DNA of 64,000 nt from Nocardia sp. NBC_00565 (GTDB lineage Bacteria > Actinomycetota > Actinomycetes > Mycobacteriales > Mycobacteriaceae), in contig NZ_CP107785.1 in NCBI RefSeq assembly GCF_036345915.1, positions 9,424,001 to 9,488,000 of the forward strand. Reading direction: 5' to 3'. Position 1 is the first letter of the stretch; every line of letters begins with the position of its first letter. The position numbers were made by a program, and so were the translations under genes. Positions 9,277 to 19,789 of the stretch are shown in pieces. The notes below the pieces were generated by a model. That model saw only the letters and a program-made list of their open reading frames with translations. It was not told where the DNA came from and made no database searches.

Positions 9277-10788
9277 TCATATTGGATCGCCCGCGCCGAC
9301 AACGACGGGGTTGGCGGTGGGCTCGATGAGGTAGTCGTCCAGATTCAAGCGACGAGTGCGGGCGAAGTAGGAAAAGGTGAAGCCGGGCCAGGTCGTGGGA
9401 TTCTTACCGGATTCGGTTTTCAACCAGCTCGTGCAGCCTTGGTCCCAGACACTCGCCTGGATACGCTCCTGAATCTCCTCATTGAAGCGTTGCTGAACGT
9501 CGCCCCGCACCTCGAGCGCACCGACGTCGCCTTTTGCGAGCATTGCGATGGCCTGTATCACATAGTTGATCTGGGCTTCATGCATCAAGATGACCGAGGT
9601 GTGCCCCAAACCCGTATTGGGGCCATAGAGAATGAAAAGGTTCGGGAACTGGGCAACCGAGATGCCGAGATAGGCTTCGGCGCCCTCGGCCCACTCGTCG
9701 CGCAGTGCGCGGCCACCGCGGCCGGTGATATGCATGGGCGCGAGCATGTCTGTCGCTTGGAAGCCGGTACCCAGGATGATGGCGTCGACCTCGTGGACCC
9801 GTCCCTCAGCCGTGACCACCCCCCCTGGGCGGATCTCGGTGATCGCCGAGGTGACCACCTCCACGTTCGCACGGACTGTCGCGTCGTAGTAGTCGTTGGA
9901 GATCAGAATGCGCTTGCAGCCGATCGGGTCCGCGGGGGTGAGCTTTTCCAGCAGCGCCTGATCGGTGATCTGGCGGCGAAGGCGCTTACGGAACTGGTAT
10001 TCCGTTGGCGCCATCAGCTGGGGAAACTTGGTGAAGGCCAGAGCGCGCGGCTCCAGTTGCCAGTAGGTTGCCAAGCGCGAGAGTCGTTGTAGCGCGGGGA
10101 TGCGATTGAAGACCGCACGAATCAAGCGGGGGTAGCTGTAATCCGGCTTGGGGAGAACGTGCGGGGCGGCGCGTTGGAAGAGGGTGAGCTCGGCGACCCG
10201 GGGAGCGATCTGCGGCACGAACTGAATGGCTGACGCTCCGGTGCCGACCACTGCAACGCGCTTGCCGGTCAGATCGTAGTCGTGGTTCCACCTGGCCGAG
10301 TGAAACATTTCCCCGGCAAACGTGTCGATGCCGGGGATGCGAGGGTAAGCCGGTCGGTTCAGTTGACCGGTGGCTGGGATGAGCAGCGTCGACGTGTGCG
10401 TACTACCATCGGACAGCTCGACGGTCCACTGGCTCGACAGCTCATCGAAGGTGGCTCCGACGACCTCGGTGTTGAAGCGGATGTGGGGCAGTACATCGTA
10501 TTTGCGGGCGCAGTGCCGGAGGTACTCGAGTATCTCCGACTGCGGAGCGAACCGGCGCGACCAGTTGGATTTCGGCTCGAACGAGAACGAGTACAGGTGC
10601 GAAGGCACGTCGCAGGCGGCACCGGGGTAGGTGTTGTCTCTCCAACAGCCCCCGACGTCGTCGGCCTTCTCGAAAATCGTGATGTCGTGGTAGCCGGCCT
10701 CTTTGAGCTTGATGGCCATGCCAAGGCCAGCGAAGCCGGAGCCGATGATCGTCACTGACGGACCGGCAGGCGGTTTGCTGTGTCCCAT
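9277..10788 (-). CDS. Baeyer-Villiger flavin monooxygenase (MymA-like)
   Basis: This 503-residue class B flavoprotein monooxygenase oxidises ketones to esters, or heteroatoms, with NADPH and FAD. The FAD Rossmann motif GSGFAG is at 16-21. The Baeyer-Villiger fingerprint FAGEMFHSARWNHD spans 157-170, with the conserved His and Trp. The NADPH Rossmann motif GTGASA is at about 182-187. Length is normal for the family. Its promoter region faces a VirS-like AraC relic, as in the virS-mymA locus of Mycobacterium tuberculosis, and it is followed by an HSL esterase. An operator-like site sits 72-98 bases upstream of its start. Confidence 0.92.
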   Translation of the reverse strand: MGHSKPPAGPSVTIIGSGFAGLGMAIKLKEAGYHDITIFEKADDVGGCWRDNTYPGAACDVPSHLYSFSFEPKSNWSRRFAPQSEILEYLRHCARKYDVLPHIRFNTEVVGATFDELSSQWTVELSDGSTHTSTLLIPATGQLNRPAYPRIPGIDTFAGEMFHSARWNHDYDLTGKRVAVVGTGASAIQFVPQIAPRVAELTLFQRAAPHVLPKPDYSYPRLIRAVFNRIPALQRLSRLATYWQLEPRALAFTKFPQLMAPTEYQFRKRLRRQITDQALLEKLTPADPIGCKRILISNDYYDATVRANVEVVTSAITEIRPGGVVTAEGRVHEVDAIILGTGFQATDMLAPMHITGRGGRALRDEWAEGAEAYLGISVAQFPNLFILYGPNTGLGHTSVILMHEAQINYVIQAIAMLAKGDVGALEVRGDVQQRFNEEIQERIQASVWDQGCTSWLKTESGKNPTTWPGFTFSYFARTRRLNLDDYLIEPTANPVVVGAGDPI

Positions 10789-10859
10789 GGTTCTTCTTCC
10801 GTTCTGGTCAGGTTTGATTCAATTTAGGAGTCTGTAAACCGTGGGAACAGGTGACTCTC

Positions 10860-10886
10860 GGCAGAAGATTTACTAGATTCGGCAAT
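10860..10886 (-). promoter_or_regulatory. VirS-box-like site 1 (upstream of the monooxygenase)
   Basis: Read on the minus strand, this site gives ATTGCCGAATCTAGTAAA then TCTTCTGCC. It matches site 2 at 11213-11239 in 25 of 27 positions, and the two are inverted around the AraC relic, each pointing toward its own downstream gene. It resembles the sites at 20828 and 19761. Binding by a VirS-like AraC protein is inferred. Confidence 0.55.
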
Positions 10887-10918
10887 GGCGTCGGTCGTCG
10901 TTCGAATGGAGTCGCGCA

Positions 10919-11194
10919 GTGCATCGGGATGTCCCGCGCACGCCCACGGGCACGCTCTACCTGATCCGCCAAGGTGCTGACCACGGCGTCTCGGCCGAAG
11001 TGTGTCTTCGCGGCACAGGGCTACGAGCTGAGCAGCTCGTCGACCCCGCCTTCGAGGTGAGGGCCGACCAGGAGCTGGCGGTCATCGCCAACCTCACCGC
11101 GGCACTGGGCAATCCCGTCGGCTTGGGCCTCGCCTTCCGTCGCTGGAAGGGCGTCAGTCCTCGGGCTTACCGGTCACTGCGGCTCGCCCGCTGA
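10919..11194 (+). pseudogene. AraC/VirS-like regulator with large internal deletion
   Basis: The frame encodes 91 residues. Residues ~10-70 (PTGTLYLIRQGADHGV, VCLRGTGLRAEQLV, ADQELAVIANLTAALGNPVG) match the N-terminal sensing domain of VirS-like AraC regulators. They then jump straight into the last 20 residues of the same family (FRRWKGVSPRAYRSLRLAR). The intact relative at 19790-20806 shows that ~240 residues, including most of the DNA-binding domain, are missing between the two parts. The reading frame is kept across the join. The product cannot bind DNA in the normal way. The divergent position next to the MymA-like gene fits a former virS. Confidence 0.8.
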
Positions 11195-11212
11195 CGGTTG
11201 CCGCGATTGAGG

Positions 11213-11239
11213 ATTGCCGAATCTAGTAAGTCTTTTGCC
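11213..11239 (+). promoter_or_regulatory. VirS-box-like site 2
   Basis: GCCGAATCTAGTAAGTCTT followed by TTGCC, in plus orientation, lies 19 bases after the stop of the AraC relic. Seventeen bases form a perfect inverted repeat with 10870-10886. It points toward the alpha/beta hydrolase gene at 11574. Confidence 0.55.
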
Positions 11240-11573
11240 AACGGCCACCTGTGCTACCGACTCGTCTCTCCTTACCTTTATGGCAGGCGTTCGGAGGAGA
11301 GGACATGCCGTTGAGATGTTGCGGCCTCTACCCTCGCGGCGCTGGAACTGCTCGAAGAAGCTGTCCGGGGTTCCGTCAGCGAACTCCGGGCCAAGAGAAC
11401 GGAGATCGCATTGGGGCCGATCGCCGTTCACCTGCACCTGGTAGGCGGTTCCACGCCGCATCGCCTCGACATGCGGTAGTTCATCGGCGCCGGTCCCGAC
11501 ACGACGGCGGATTCATCACCGGACGGCGTAGAGCAACCGCTCCGTCACCGACTCGAAAGAAAGAAGGGCCCCG
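11240..11573 (+). other. Gap with a short protein-like relic
   Basis: A frame at 11315-11479 reads as plausible protein (STLAALELLEEAVRGSV, then IALGPIAVHLHLVGG) but has a stop directly before it and no start codon with a ribosome binding site. It looks like the tail of a lost gene of unknown family. The right end serves as the leader of the hydrolase gene. Confidence 0.35.
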
Positions 11574-12455
11574 ATGGTGGAAAATTTTGCCCCGGTAAAC
11601 GGAATCGATATCTGCTACGAGACATTCGGTGACGCGAACAGCCAGCCGTTGCTGCTCGTACACGGCATCCACGGCCAAATGATCTCGTGGAACGAGACAT
11701 TCTGCGAACAGCTCGCCGGTCGCGGATTTTATGTCATCAGGTTCGACAACCGTGATAGCGGACGTTCCACGAAGTTGACCGAACCCAAGAGTCCGGTCCG
11801 GGTCGCCCTCCGGCTGCAACGGCCCGCCTACCTATTACGAGACCTCGCCGCGGACGCGATCGGGCTCCTAGACCACCTCAACGTCTCGGCGGCGCACGTG
11901 ATGGGAATGTCTATGGGCGGCATGATCGCCCAAACGATCGCGATCGAATACCCGGGCCGGGTCCGATCGCTCACCTCGATCATGTCGACCACCGGCAACC
12001 TGTGCGCAGGCTATCCCCGCAAACCGGCCGCCGTTTCCTATGTCATCCAACGATTCCCCGCCGATCGCGACGCCAATACCACCCGCTTGACGAAGATGCT
12101 GTGCACATTGTCCTCACCCGGCTTTCCCCTCGATGAGAGCGCCCTCCACGAGTTCGCCGCCCGCAGCGTCGCCCGCGGCACCAGTCCAGATGGCGCACTT
12201 CGACAGGCCGCTGCCGTCTTCGCGGCGTCGGATCGCACCAAAGACCTTGGCCGGTTGACTATCCCGGCATTCGTCGTGCATGGCCTGTCAGATCCATTGA
12301 TCGATGTGTCAGGCGGACGCGCAACGGCCGCGGCAATCCTAGGCGCTGAGTTGTTCCTGATCCCCGGCATGGGCCACGACCTTCCGCCACAGACATGGGT
12401 TGACCTCGTCGACGGGTTCGTGCGAACCGCCGGTCGACGCGAGCTGAGCAAGTGA
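11574..12455 (+). CDS. Alpha/beta hydrolase
   Basis: This is a 293-residue cytoplasmic alpha/beta hydrolase. HGIHG near residue 30 is the oxyanion-hole region. GMSMGG (about 112-117) is the nucleophile elbow with Ser114. HGLSDPLI (about 236) carries the acid, and GMGHDLP (about 267-273) the catalytic His. The layout resembles aclacinomycin methylesterase (RdmC)-like and related hydrolases. GAAAGAAGGG lies before the ATG. VirS-box-like site 2 lies ~335 bp upstream. The substrate is unknown; neighbouring lipid and ketone genes suggest an ester or lactone. Confidence 0.85.
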   Translation: MVENFAPVNGIDICYETFGDANSQPLLLVHGIHGQMISWNETFCEQLAGRGFYVIRFDNRDSGRSTKLTEPKSPVRVALRLQRPAYLLRDLAADAIGLLDHLNVSAAHVMGMSMGGMIAQTIAIEYPGRVRSLTSIMSTTGNLCAGYPRKPAAVSYVIQRFPADRDANTTRLTKMLCTLSSPGFPLDESALHEFAARSVARGTSPDGALRQAAAVFAASDRTKDLGRLTIPAFVVHGLSDPLIDVSGGRATAAAILGAELFLIPGMGHDLPPQTWVDLVDGFVRTAGRRELSK

Positions 12456-12548
12456 ATTCCTTTGCCGCACCGCGGCAATCGACGTCGGCATACGCGCTGA
12501 CCAGTAGGAGTAGATGGCTCTGACACGGGTCATGACCCGATTCGACAA

Positions 12549-12680
12549 CTACCCCGGTATCTGGTGCCAAGGTGACTGGACCACCAGCACCGACCGCGGG
12601 TCGGCGCTCATCAGTGGACGCTCCGACGCAAGCACCCGCTCCGCCTGCACACCAGGGCGCAGTCGGTAGGTGTAGCGCAT
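12549..12680 (-). pseudogene. Possible transposase (OrfB/TnpB-type) N-terminal relic
   Basis: A 43-codon minus-strand frame opens MRYTYRLRPGVQAERVL, like the start of IS200/IS605-type OrfB accessory proteins, then ends in unrelated sequence. The ribosome binding site GAGGAGG lies only two bases from the ATG. No terminal repeats or other parts of an element were found. The match is short, so the identity is tentative. Confidence 0.35.
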
Positions 12681-12799
12681 CACCTCCTCTACGCCCGTCA
12701 ACCTAACCGGCACCACCGAAATAACCCGCGATTCAACCTATGAAAGGAGGACGGCGCTTCCTCTCGCGTGAGCGGGGGAGTATCCGCGCCACACCCCCT

Positions 12800-14755
<1,956 letters not shown>

Positions 14756-14783
14756 GTCGACACCCGTGCGGCGGCACGCTTCA

Positions 14784-14810
14784 GGGCCGGTGACGTTTCG
14801 TCACCGGCCC
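14784..14810 (+). terminator. Terminator hairpin after acs
   Basis: A perfect 12-bp stem (GGGCCGGTGACG and its complement) with a TTT loop starts 28 bases after the acs stop. No U tract follows, as is common for actinobacterial terminators. Confidence 0.75.
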
Positions 14811-14953
14811 AACCAGAGCAGCGATGGTCACCTCGCTGACGGTAGCCAGTCCTCAGCGACATCCAAGGCCGAGGAACCGAGCAAAATCGGCCGCCAGCAT
14901 TGCGCGAAGCGAAATTTCTGTCTGGACGCCGGACATAGGCCAAGGTGACGTAC

Positions 14954-15499
14954 ATGGATCCCGGCCTGGATGCTGACCAGCGCCGCGAGAGTTTCGAGCA
15001 CCTCGCAGCCGAGGTCGTCGAGCCGCTGCGCCGCTACCTCGCCCGGCGTACGGATCCGACCACGGCCGAGGACGTGCTCGCCGATGTACTGCTCGTGCTG
15101 TGGCGCCGGTTGAACGCGGTGCCGGCCGAGGCACTGCCCTACGCCTACGGCGTCGCCCACAACTGTCTGGCGAACGCACAGCGCAGCGCGCGTCGCCAGC
15201 AGCGGGTGGCGGCCCGGATCGCGGCGATCGATCCTCCTGCAGCATCGCTCGCGCAGGACGAAGACCCCGACGAGCGGGTGACGGCAGCCTTGGAAACACT
15301 CCGCCCGGCCGAGGCCGAGCTTCTGCGGCTCTGGGCCTGGGAGGACCTGGGTCCGACCGAGATAGCCACGGTCCTCGACATCACCGTGAACGCTGCGACG
15401 ATCCGGCTCCACCGGGCAAAGAAAAAACTCGAGGACGCGATCCGAAAGGTTCCAGGCGGCACCGGACATGAGCAAGCAGATGAAGGGAGAAGGCCATGA
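14954..15499 (+). CDS. ECF sigma-70 family RNA polymerase sigma factor
   Basis: About 181 residues from the ATG at 14954; a GTG at 14945 is an alternative. AAGG lies ~8 bases before the ATG. Region sigma-2 is seen at about 30-75 (TAEDVLADVLLVLWRRL). Region sigma-4 is at about 105-160 (LRPAEAELLRLWAWEDLG, then EIATVLDITVNAATIRLHRA), a clear helix-turn-helix for the -35 element. The stop overlaps the start of the next gene by 4 bases, so translation is coupled to a membrane protein that probably acts as anti-sigma factor. The signal sensed is unknown. Confidence 0.9.
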   Translation: MDPGLDADQRRESFEHLAAEVVEPLRRYLARRTDPTTAEDVLADVLLVLWRRLNAVPAEALPYAYGVAHNCLANAQRSARRQQRVAARIAAIDPPAASLAQDEDPDERVTAALETLRPAEAELLRLWAWEDLGPTEIATVLDITVNAATIRLHRAKKKLEDAIRKVPGGTGHEQADEGRRP

Positions 15500-16131
15500 C
15501 GAACAGCGACAACGGCTTCGACGCTGACGAGCAGACTCGTCAGCAGCTGCGCGCGCTAGACCCGGCCCGCTCCCTGCCACCGGCCGACGCGGACGCCTTG
15601 GCTTCCCTTCTGGAGGACACCATGAACCAGCCCCACACCGACCCGACCACCACTCGTCTCCATCGCGGCGGACCGCCCAGGACAGTCCTGATCGCCGCTG
15701 CCGCAGCCGCTGCCGTCCTCGCCATTGCCACTGTGGTGACCCACGGGGACGACAAGCCCGCCGGCCACCCGGACACGAGCACGGCGAAGCAGACCGTGAC
15801 CGCGCTCAGCGTCGGGCCTGGAGTCGCCGCCAAGTGCATGCCACCTTCAGCCGAGATCGTGGCCCGTCAGGCGATCGCCTTCGAGGGCAAGGTGACCAAT
15901 GTGACCGACAACCTGGTAACCCTGGAGGCGACCCACTTCTACAGCGGCACGGCCACCGACCTGGTCACCGTGACCAAGCCAGACCTCGGCATGAGCGAGC
16001 TGCCGGTCGACTTCCAGCTCGGGCAGACCTACGTCGTCGGCGCCACCGACGGCCACGTCTCGATCTGCGGCCTGAGCGGTCTGGCCACCGATGACCTACG
16101 GGCACTCTACGAAGAGGCCTTCGGCAAGTAG
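15496..16131 (+). CDS. Membrane protein, probable anti-sigma partner
   Basis: This 211-residue protein has a cytoplasmic N-terminus of ~55 residues (charged, DADALASLLEDTM), one transmembrane helix at about 56-75 (TVLIAAAAAAAVLAIATVV) and a ~135-residue extracytoplasmic domain with Cys near residues 115 and 193. The gene overlaps the ECF sigma gene by 4 bases, and this topology is the usual one for anti-sigma factors in such pairs. No zinc-binding HxxxCxxC motif is seen in the N-terminus, so binding to the sigma factor would be of another type. The outer domain is not recognised. Confidence 0.75.
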   Translation: MTNSDNGFDADEQTRQQLRALDPARSLPPADADALASLLEDTMNQPHTDPTTTRLHRGGPPRTVLIAAAAAAAVLAIATVVTHGDDKPAGHPDTSTAKQTVTALSVGPGVAAKCMPPSAEIVARQAIAFEGKVTNVTDNLVTLEATHFYSGTATDLVTVTKPDLGMSELPVDFQLGQTYVVGATDGHVSICGLSGLATDDLRALYEEAFGK

Positions 16132-16540
16132 GGGACCCCCACGCGATACAGGCACACAGATTCAGCGCGCCCGATTGCTACATCCTCATGTACGGACACG
16201 GCACATCCGATCCTCGAGCCCCGGCGCTCAGTCGGATGCGAAAGAGGCCACCCCGACGCCGTAGGCGCGCCATCGAGCGCAGCATCCGCTGGTACTGGTC
16301 AATCCAGGTCTCCTCGAGTATTTCGGTAAATGCTTAGCCAGATTGCGATCGCAGCGAATGTTTGTGCATAGTGACCAGTGGCGAGCAACCGCTGTGCGGG
16401 CGCGTTCGAGGCCGATGAGCGGGGTATCTGGCCCGGCCCGATTCGGTTGGCTCGGACCGGGTTTCCGGCTTCGGCTCGGTGCATGCGGCAGTTACCGGGC
16501 ACCGCGTCCGAGGCTGTCGATGAAGATACCGCTCCAAGGT
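16132..16540. other. Intergenic region, no gene recognised
   Basis: A convergent gap of ~410 bp. Short minus-strand frames exist, but no recognisable family, ribosome binding site or clear terminator was found. Confidence 0.5.
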
Positions 16541-17482
16541 TCAGTCTGCCTGTTGCGACGGCGGTTGATCAGGCGTCCGACCAGCCAGGGAGGTGAGACC
16601 TAGACGCAGAGCTCCGGCCGCGTCGATGAGTGCTTCCCTGGCAGCAGAAGAAATGCCGGTCGCGTTGATCATGCTGTGGACCATGCTGCGCTGGCGGCGC
16701 AACGCTACCGGTACTCCCGCGTCGGCGAGCTTGCGTGCATACGCCTCGCCTTCGTCGCGCAGGACATCGAAACCGGCAGTAACGACGTAGGCCGGTGCGA
16801 CATCGGACACGTCTTCGGCCAGCAGGGGTGAAACACGGGGATCTTTTACCAACGTCGGGTCGGTGAGGTAGTGGTCGCGGTACCAGTCCATGTCACCCGC
16901 GGTCAAGAACAACCCATCGCCGAAGGGCCCGTAGGAGTCGTGACGGGTGGACAGGTCGGTCACCGGCATAAACAGGAGTTGGAATGCGGGCGTGGGTGTC
17001 GGTTCGGAACGGGCGGCCAGGGCCGTTTGCTGTGCGATGACGGCGGTGAGGTTACCGCCGGCGCTTTCTCCGCCGACTCCCACCGCATTCGGGTCGATGT
17101 TGTAGTCGGTGGGATGCGTGGCGACGTGGTTGAACGCAGCGAGCGCGTCCTGGAGTCCCGCGGGGAAGGGGTGCTCGGGTGCCAGGCGGTAGTCGATCGA
17201 GATCACCGTCAAGGCTGCGTGGTGGGCGAGGAATCGGGACACCGTATCGGCGGTGGCGAGGTCGCCGAGTACCCATCCGCCGCCGTGGAAGTACACCAGA
17301 GCCGCCGACGGGCCTTCGATACCCGCGGGGCGGTAAAGGCGAGCAGGGATGTCGCCGACCCCGCCGGGGATGGTGATGTCGCGGACGGTTTCGATCGGAT
17401 GTTGTTTTCCGAAGATCCTGGCTTCCGCGGAGATGAGTGCGCGGCCCTGTTGGACGGGCAGTTCGCAGTAGGGCTTGTTCAT
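16541..17482 (-). CDS. HSL-family esterase, N-terminally truncated by deletion
   Basis: This 313-residue HSL esterase carries HGGGW (about 65-69), GESAGG with Ser about 139, FDVLRDEG and a C-terminal MVHSM region where the catalytic His is expected. The sequence upstream in the same frame (LEAQLGLRLLNRMNKP) is normal esterase N-terminus but lies inside the tail of the FMO gene, and no start codon of its own is visible there. The original start was therefore lost when a deletion joined the two genes. The ATG at 17482 may still allow expression by coupling, since it overlaps the FMO stop. The catalytic core appears intact. Confidence 0.8.
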   Translation of the reverse strand: MNKPYCELPVQQGRALISAEARIFGKQHPIETVRDITIPGGVGDIPARLYRPAGIEGPSAALVYFHGGGWVLGDLATADTVSRFLAHHAALTVISIDYRLAPEHPFPAGLQDALAAFNHVATHPTDYNIDPNAVGVGGESAGGNLTAVIAQQTALAARSEPTPTPAFQLLFMPVTDLSTRHDSYGPFGDGLFLTAGDMDWYRDHYLTDPTLVKDPRVSPLLAEDVSDVAPAYVVTAGFDVLRDEGEAYARKLADAGVPVALRRQRSMVHSMINATGISSAAREALIDAAGALRLGLTSLAGRTPDQPPSQQAD

Positions 17483-18369
17483 GCGGTTGAGCAGCCGCAG
17501 GCCCAGCTGGGCTTCCAGGTGGAGCTGCCGTGCTGCAGGTAGTGCAGGAGTTGGCTGTTCAGTAGCGGATGTGATTCGAACAGTTTGTGATCCGGCTTCG
17601 GCAGGCCGTACTTGGTGAGATCGCCCTGGATCATGCGCAACAACGTTTGCATCAGCGGCCGCTCGAGCTTGACAGGCAGGTCCGGGCCGCGGTTACCGAA
17701 CTCGTCGGAGGGAATCCCGAAGATGTGCTTGGGGATTACGTGATAACCCCGGCGCACACTGACGAACGCGGTGTCGGCATTGGCGGCCGCGTCGCAGGCG
17801 ATGTCGGCACCCGAGTTGCCTAGGCCGACGACGAGCACACGCTTACCGCGGAACTCCTCGGGATCCCGATAGGTCGAGGAATGCCGAATCTCACCCTTGA
17901 AGGTGCCTGGGTGCTCCGGGCTGCGCGGGGCCCAGGTGACGCCGGTGGCGCAAATGACGGCGCGGTATTGCTTGACGGTGCCGTCGGGCAAAGTGACGCT
18001 CCAGATATCGCCGACCTGTTCGACATGCTGAACCGCACAGTTGAACCGGATCGCATCACGTAGACCGTAGGCTGCGGCGAAACCCCTTGTGTACCGGAGA
18101 ATATCGCGGTTGCTCGGATAGTCCGCGTAAGTGTCGGGCATCGGGAAGTCGAAGAAGCCAGAGGTACCGCGAGACGAAATGAAGTGGGCCGACTTGTACA
18201 TCGGGGTTCCCGGATTATCGAGATCCCAGATTCCGCCGACGTCGGAGTGCCGCTCGTACTGGTCATAGGGGATGCCCAGCCGTTTCAGGGCACGGGCCGC
18301 CGACAGTCCGGCCGGCCCGGCCCCCACGATACAAACACGCCCGCCAGTGACATCGGTGGTGTCGGTCAT
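17479..18369 (-). pseudogene. Flavin-containing monooxygenase, C-terminally truncated
   Basis: The start at 18369 has AGGAGG 5 bases upstream. The ~296 codons carry the FAD motif GAGPAG, the FMO region DVGGIWDLDNPGTPMYKSA, an FxGxxxHS-type segment (FKGEIRHSSTY) and the NADPH motif GLGNSG. Relatives are ~430-460 residues long. Here the normal phrase SHPLLNSQLLHYLQHG is followed at about 17526 by 14 residues that are the esterase gene read in the wrong frame. About a third of the protein is missing, so activity is unlikely. The downstream esterase has lost its start at the same join. Confidence 0.8.
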
Positions 18370-18556
18370 CAATCCTCCTGTGGTCATTGCCCTGGGTCAG
18401 ATTCAACGCTCAGGGAGCCAATAGCGGGAGGGGTGATCCAGCAAATATGGGGCGCAATCCGGCCAGAATCGCGGATCGTCCGACGGACTGGTCGGTTTTG
18501 CAATGTGTGTTGCCCAGCGTCCAACTCGCCCGCTGGCGGACGTACTGTCAGGTCCT

Positions 18557-19714
18557 TCACTTGGCCGGTCGTTCCTCGACGAGTTCAAACGTGATCCCAG
18601 CCTTGACCAAGCGGTCGATCAGTGCGTCGCCCATGGCAGCGGCCGGCGTAACCGGACCGGCCGTCTGCGGCAGGTCATCGAAGGCAAGGCTCATGGCGGC
18701 TTCGCCGAGGATTTTGCTCGTTTCGGTATAGCCGGGGTCGCCGCCGGACACTCGGCAGATCACGTGTCGGTCGCCACCGGTGCCGTGGAAGGTGACGGTG
18801 AACGTGCTCTTCGCGCGGGCCGCCTCGGTCGGCCCCTTACCCGGATCCTTCAACTCGAGCAGTACCGACCGCAGCGGCTTTATTTGCGCACCGACCAGCA
18901 ACGTGCTGACCAAGCCGATGATCCCGGCCGCAGCCGCAAAGTGGCGGGTTCCGATCCAGTGGCGGTACGTGAAGTCCGGTCCATACCGGTCGAGCAGCCG
19001 ACCCGAGTAAGCGACGTTTTGGCCGTCGACACCGGGAAACGGAACAAGCCAGAATCCGAACCGGCGGGTCGGCCGTGCGCTGGGGTTCTGCGAGACGCGC
19101 CCCGCCGGCTGCCCTTCAATGGAGGCACGGGCACGGGCCGCGGCACGCCACTGGCGCAGACGCGAAAGGTAATTGACGACCGTGTGGTAGGTGCCGCCCG
19201 AGATACCCGCAGAGACCTGGACCACCCCGTCGACGGTGATCGGCACGTCCTCAGGAAGGTACTTGACGGTGAAGTAGGTGCCGAGGTCATGCGGTACTGA
19301 ATCGAAGCCTGCCGAGTGCACGATCCGGGCGCCGCTGGCGGTGGCGGTGTCGCGGTACTTCACAAACATGGTGTCGAGGAACTCCTGCTCGCCTGCGAGA
19401 TCGAGGTAGTCGGTGCCGGCTTCCGCACAGGCCTTCACAAGTTCCTCGCCGTACTTCAGTAAGGGGCCTACGGTCGTGATCAGGACCCGGGTAGACGCAG
19501 CGACCTTCGCGAGTGCAACCGGATCGGACGAGTCGGCGACGAGGATCGGCAAGTCGGGCCGACCCAGACCGTCGCGGACGCCTTCCAGTTTCTGCGCACT
19601 TCGGCCCGCAATGGCCCAGCTGGCCTCGGCTGGCAGATGTTCAGCCAAGTATTCAGCAGCGAGCCGACCGGTGAAGCCGGTCGCTCCGAAGATAACGATG
19701 TCGTAGTTACGCAT
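18557..19714 (-). CDS. Trans-acting enoyl reductase / saccharopine dehydrogenase-like protein
   Basis: 385 residues from the ATG at 19714; a TTG two codons upstream is possible. The N-terminus has the NAD(P) Rossmann motif IFGATGFTG (about 7-15). VHSAGFDSVPHDLG (about 140) is typical of the mycobacterial Rv2449c/Rv2953 family, in which Rv2953 reduces phenolphthiocerol precursors in trans to a polyketide synthase. A hydrophobic stretch at about 265-285 may contact the membrane. No polyketide synthase lies in this window, so the substrate is open. VirS-box-like site 4 lies ~50-70 bases upstream, suggesting control by the AraC regulator next door. Confidence 0.85.
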   Translation of the reverse strand: MRNYDIVIFGATGFTGRLAAEYLAEHLPAEASWAIAGRSAQKLEGVRDGLGRPDLPILVADSSDPVALAKVAASTRVLITTVGPLLKYGEELVKACAEAGTDYLDLAGEQEFLDTMFVKYRDTATASGARIVHSAGFDSVPHDLGTYFTVKYLPEDVPITVDGVVQVSAGISGGTYHTVVNYLSRLRQWRAAARARASIEGQPAGRVSQNPSARPTRRFGFWLVPFPGVDGQNVAYSGRLLDRYGPDFTYRHWIGTRHFAAAAGIIGLVSTLLVGAQIKPLRSVLLELKDPGKGPTEAARAKSTFTVTFHGTGGDRHVICRVSGGDPGYTETSKILGEAAMSLAFDDLPQTAGPVTPAAAMGDALIDRLVKAGITFELVEERPAK

Positions 19715-19760
19715 GGCCAAGACTCTTGGCCATTGCCCAGCCGCCGGGCAGGTGCCGGTC

Positions 19761-19786
19761 GGCGCAAGACTTGTGAATTTCGGCGG
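19761..19786 (-). promoter_or_regulatory. VirS-box-like site 4
   Basis: Read on the minus strand: GCCGAAATTCACAAGTCTT then GCGCC. It shares GCCGAA, AAGTCTT and the final GCC, at the same spacing, with site 2 at 11213. It points toward the enoyl reductase gene and lies just outside the end of the AraC gene. Confidence 0.45.
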
Positions 19787-19789
19787 CCG

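Noticed and set aside
10870..11229. 17-bp inverted repeats as ends of a small transposable element
   Set aside because: The enclosed DNA is an AraC relic, no target-site duplication is seen, and similar sites occur singly at 19761 and 20828, so regulatory sites explain them better.
12462..12478. Terminator after the alpha/beta hydrolase
   Set aside because: The 7-bp stem TTGCCGC with a 3-base loop is short and lacks a U tract; too weak to list.
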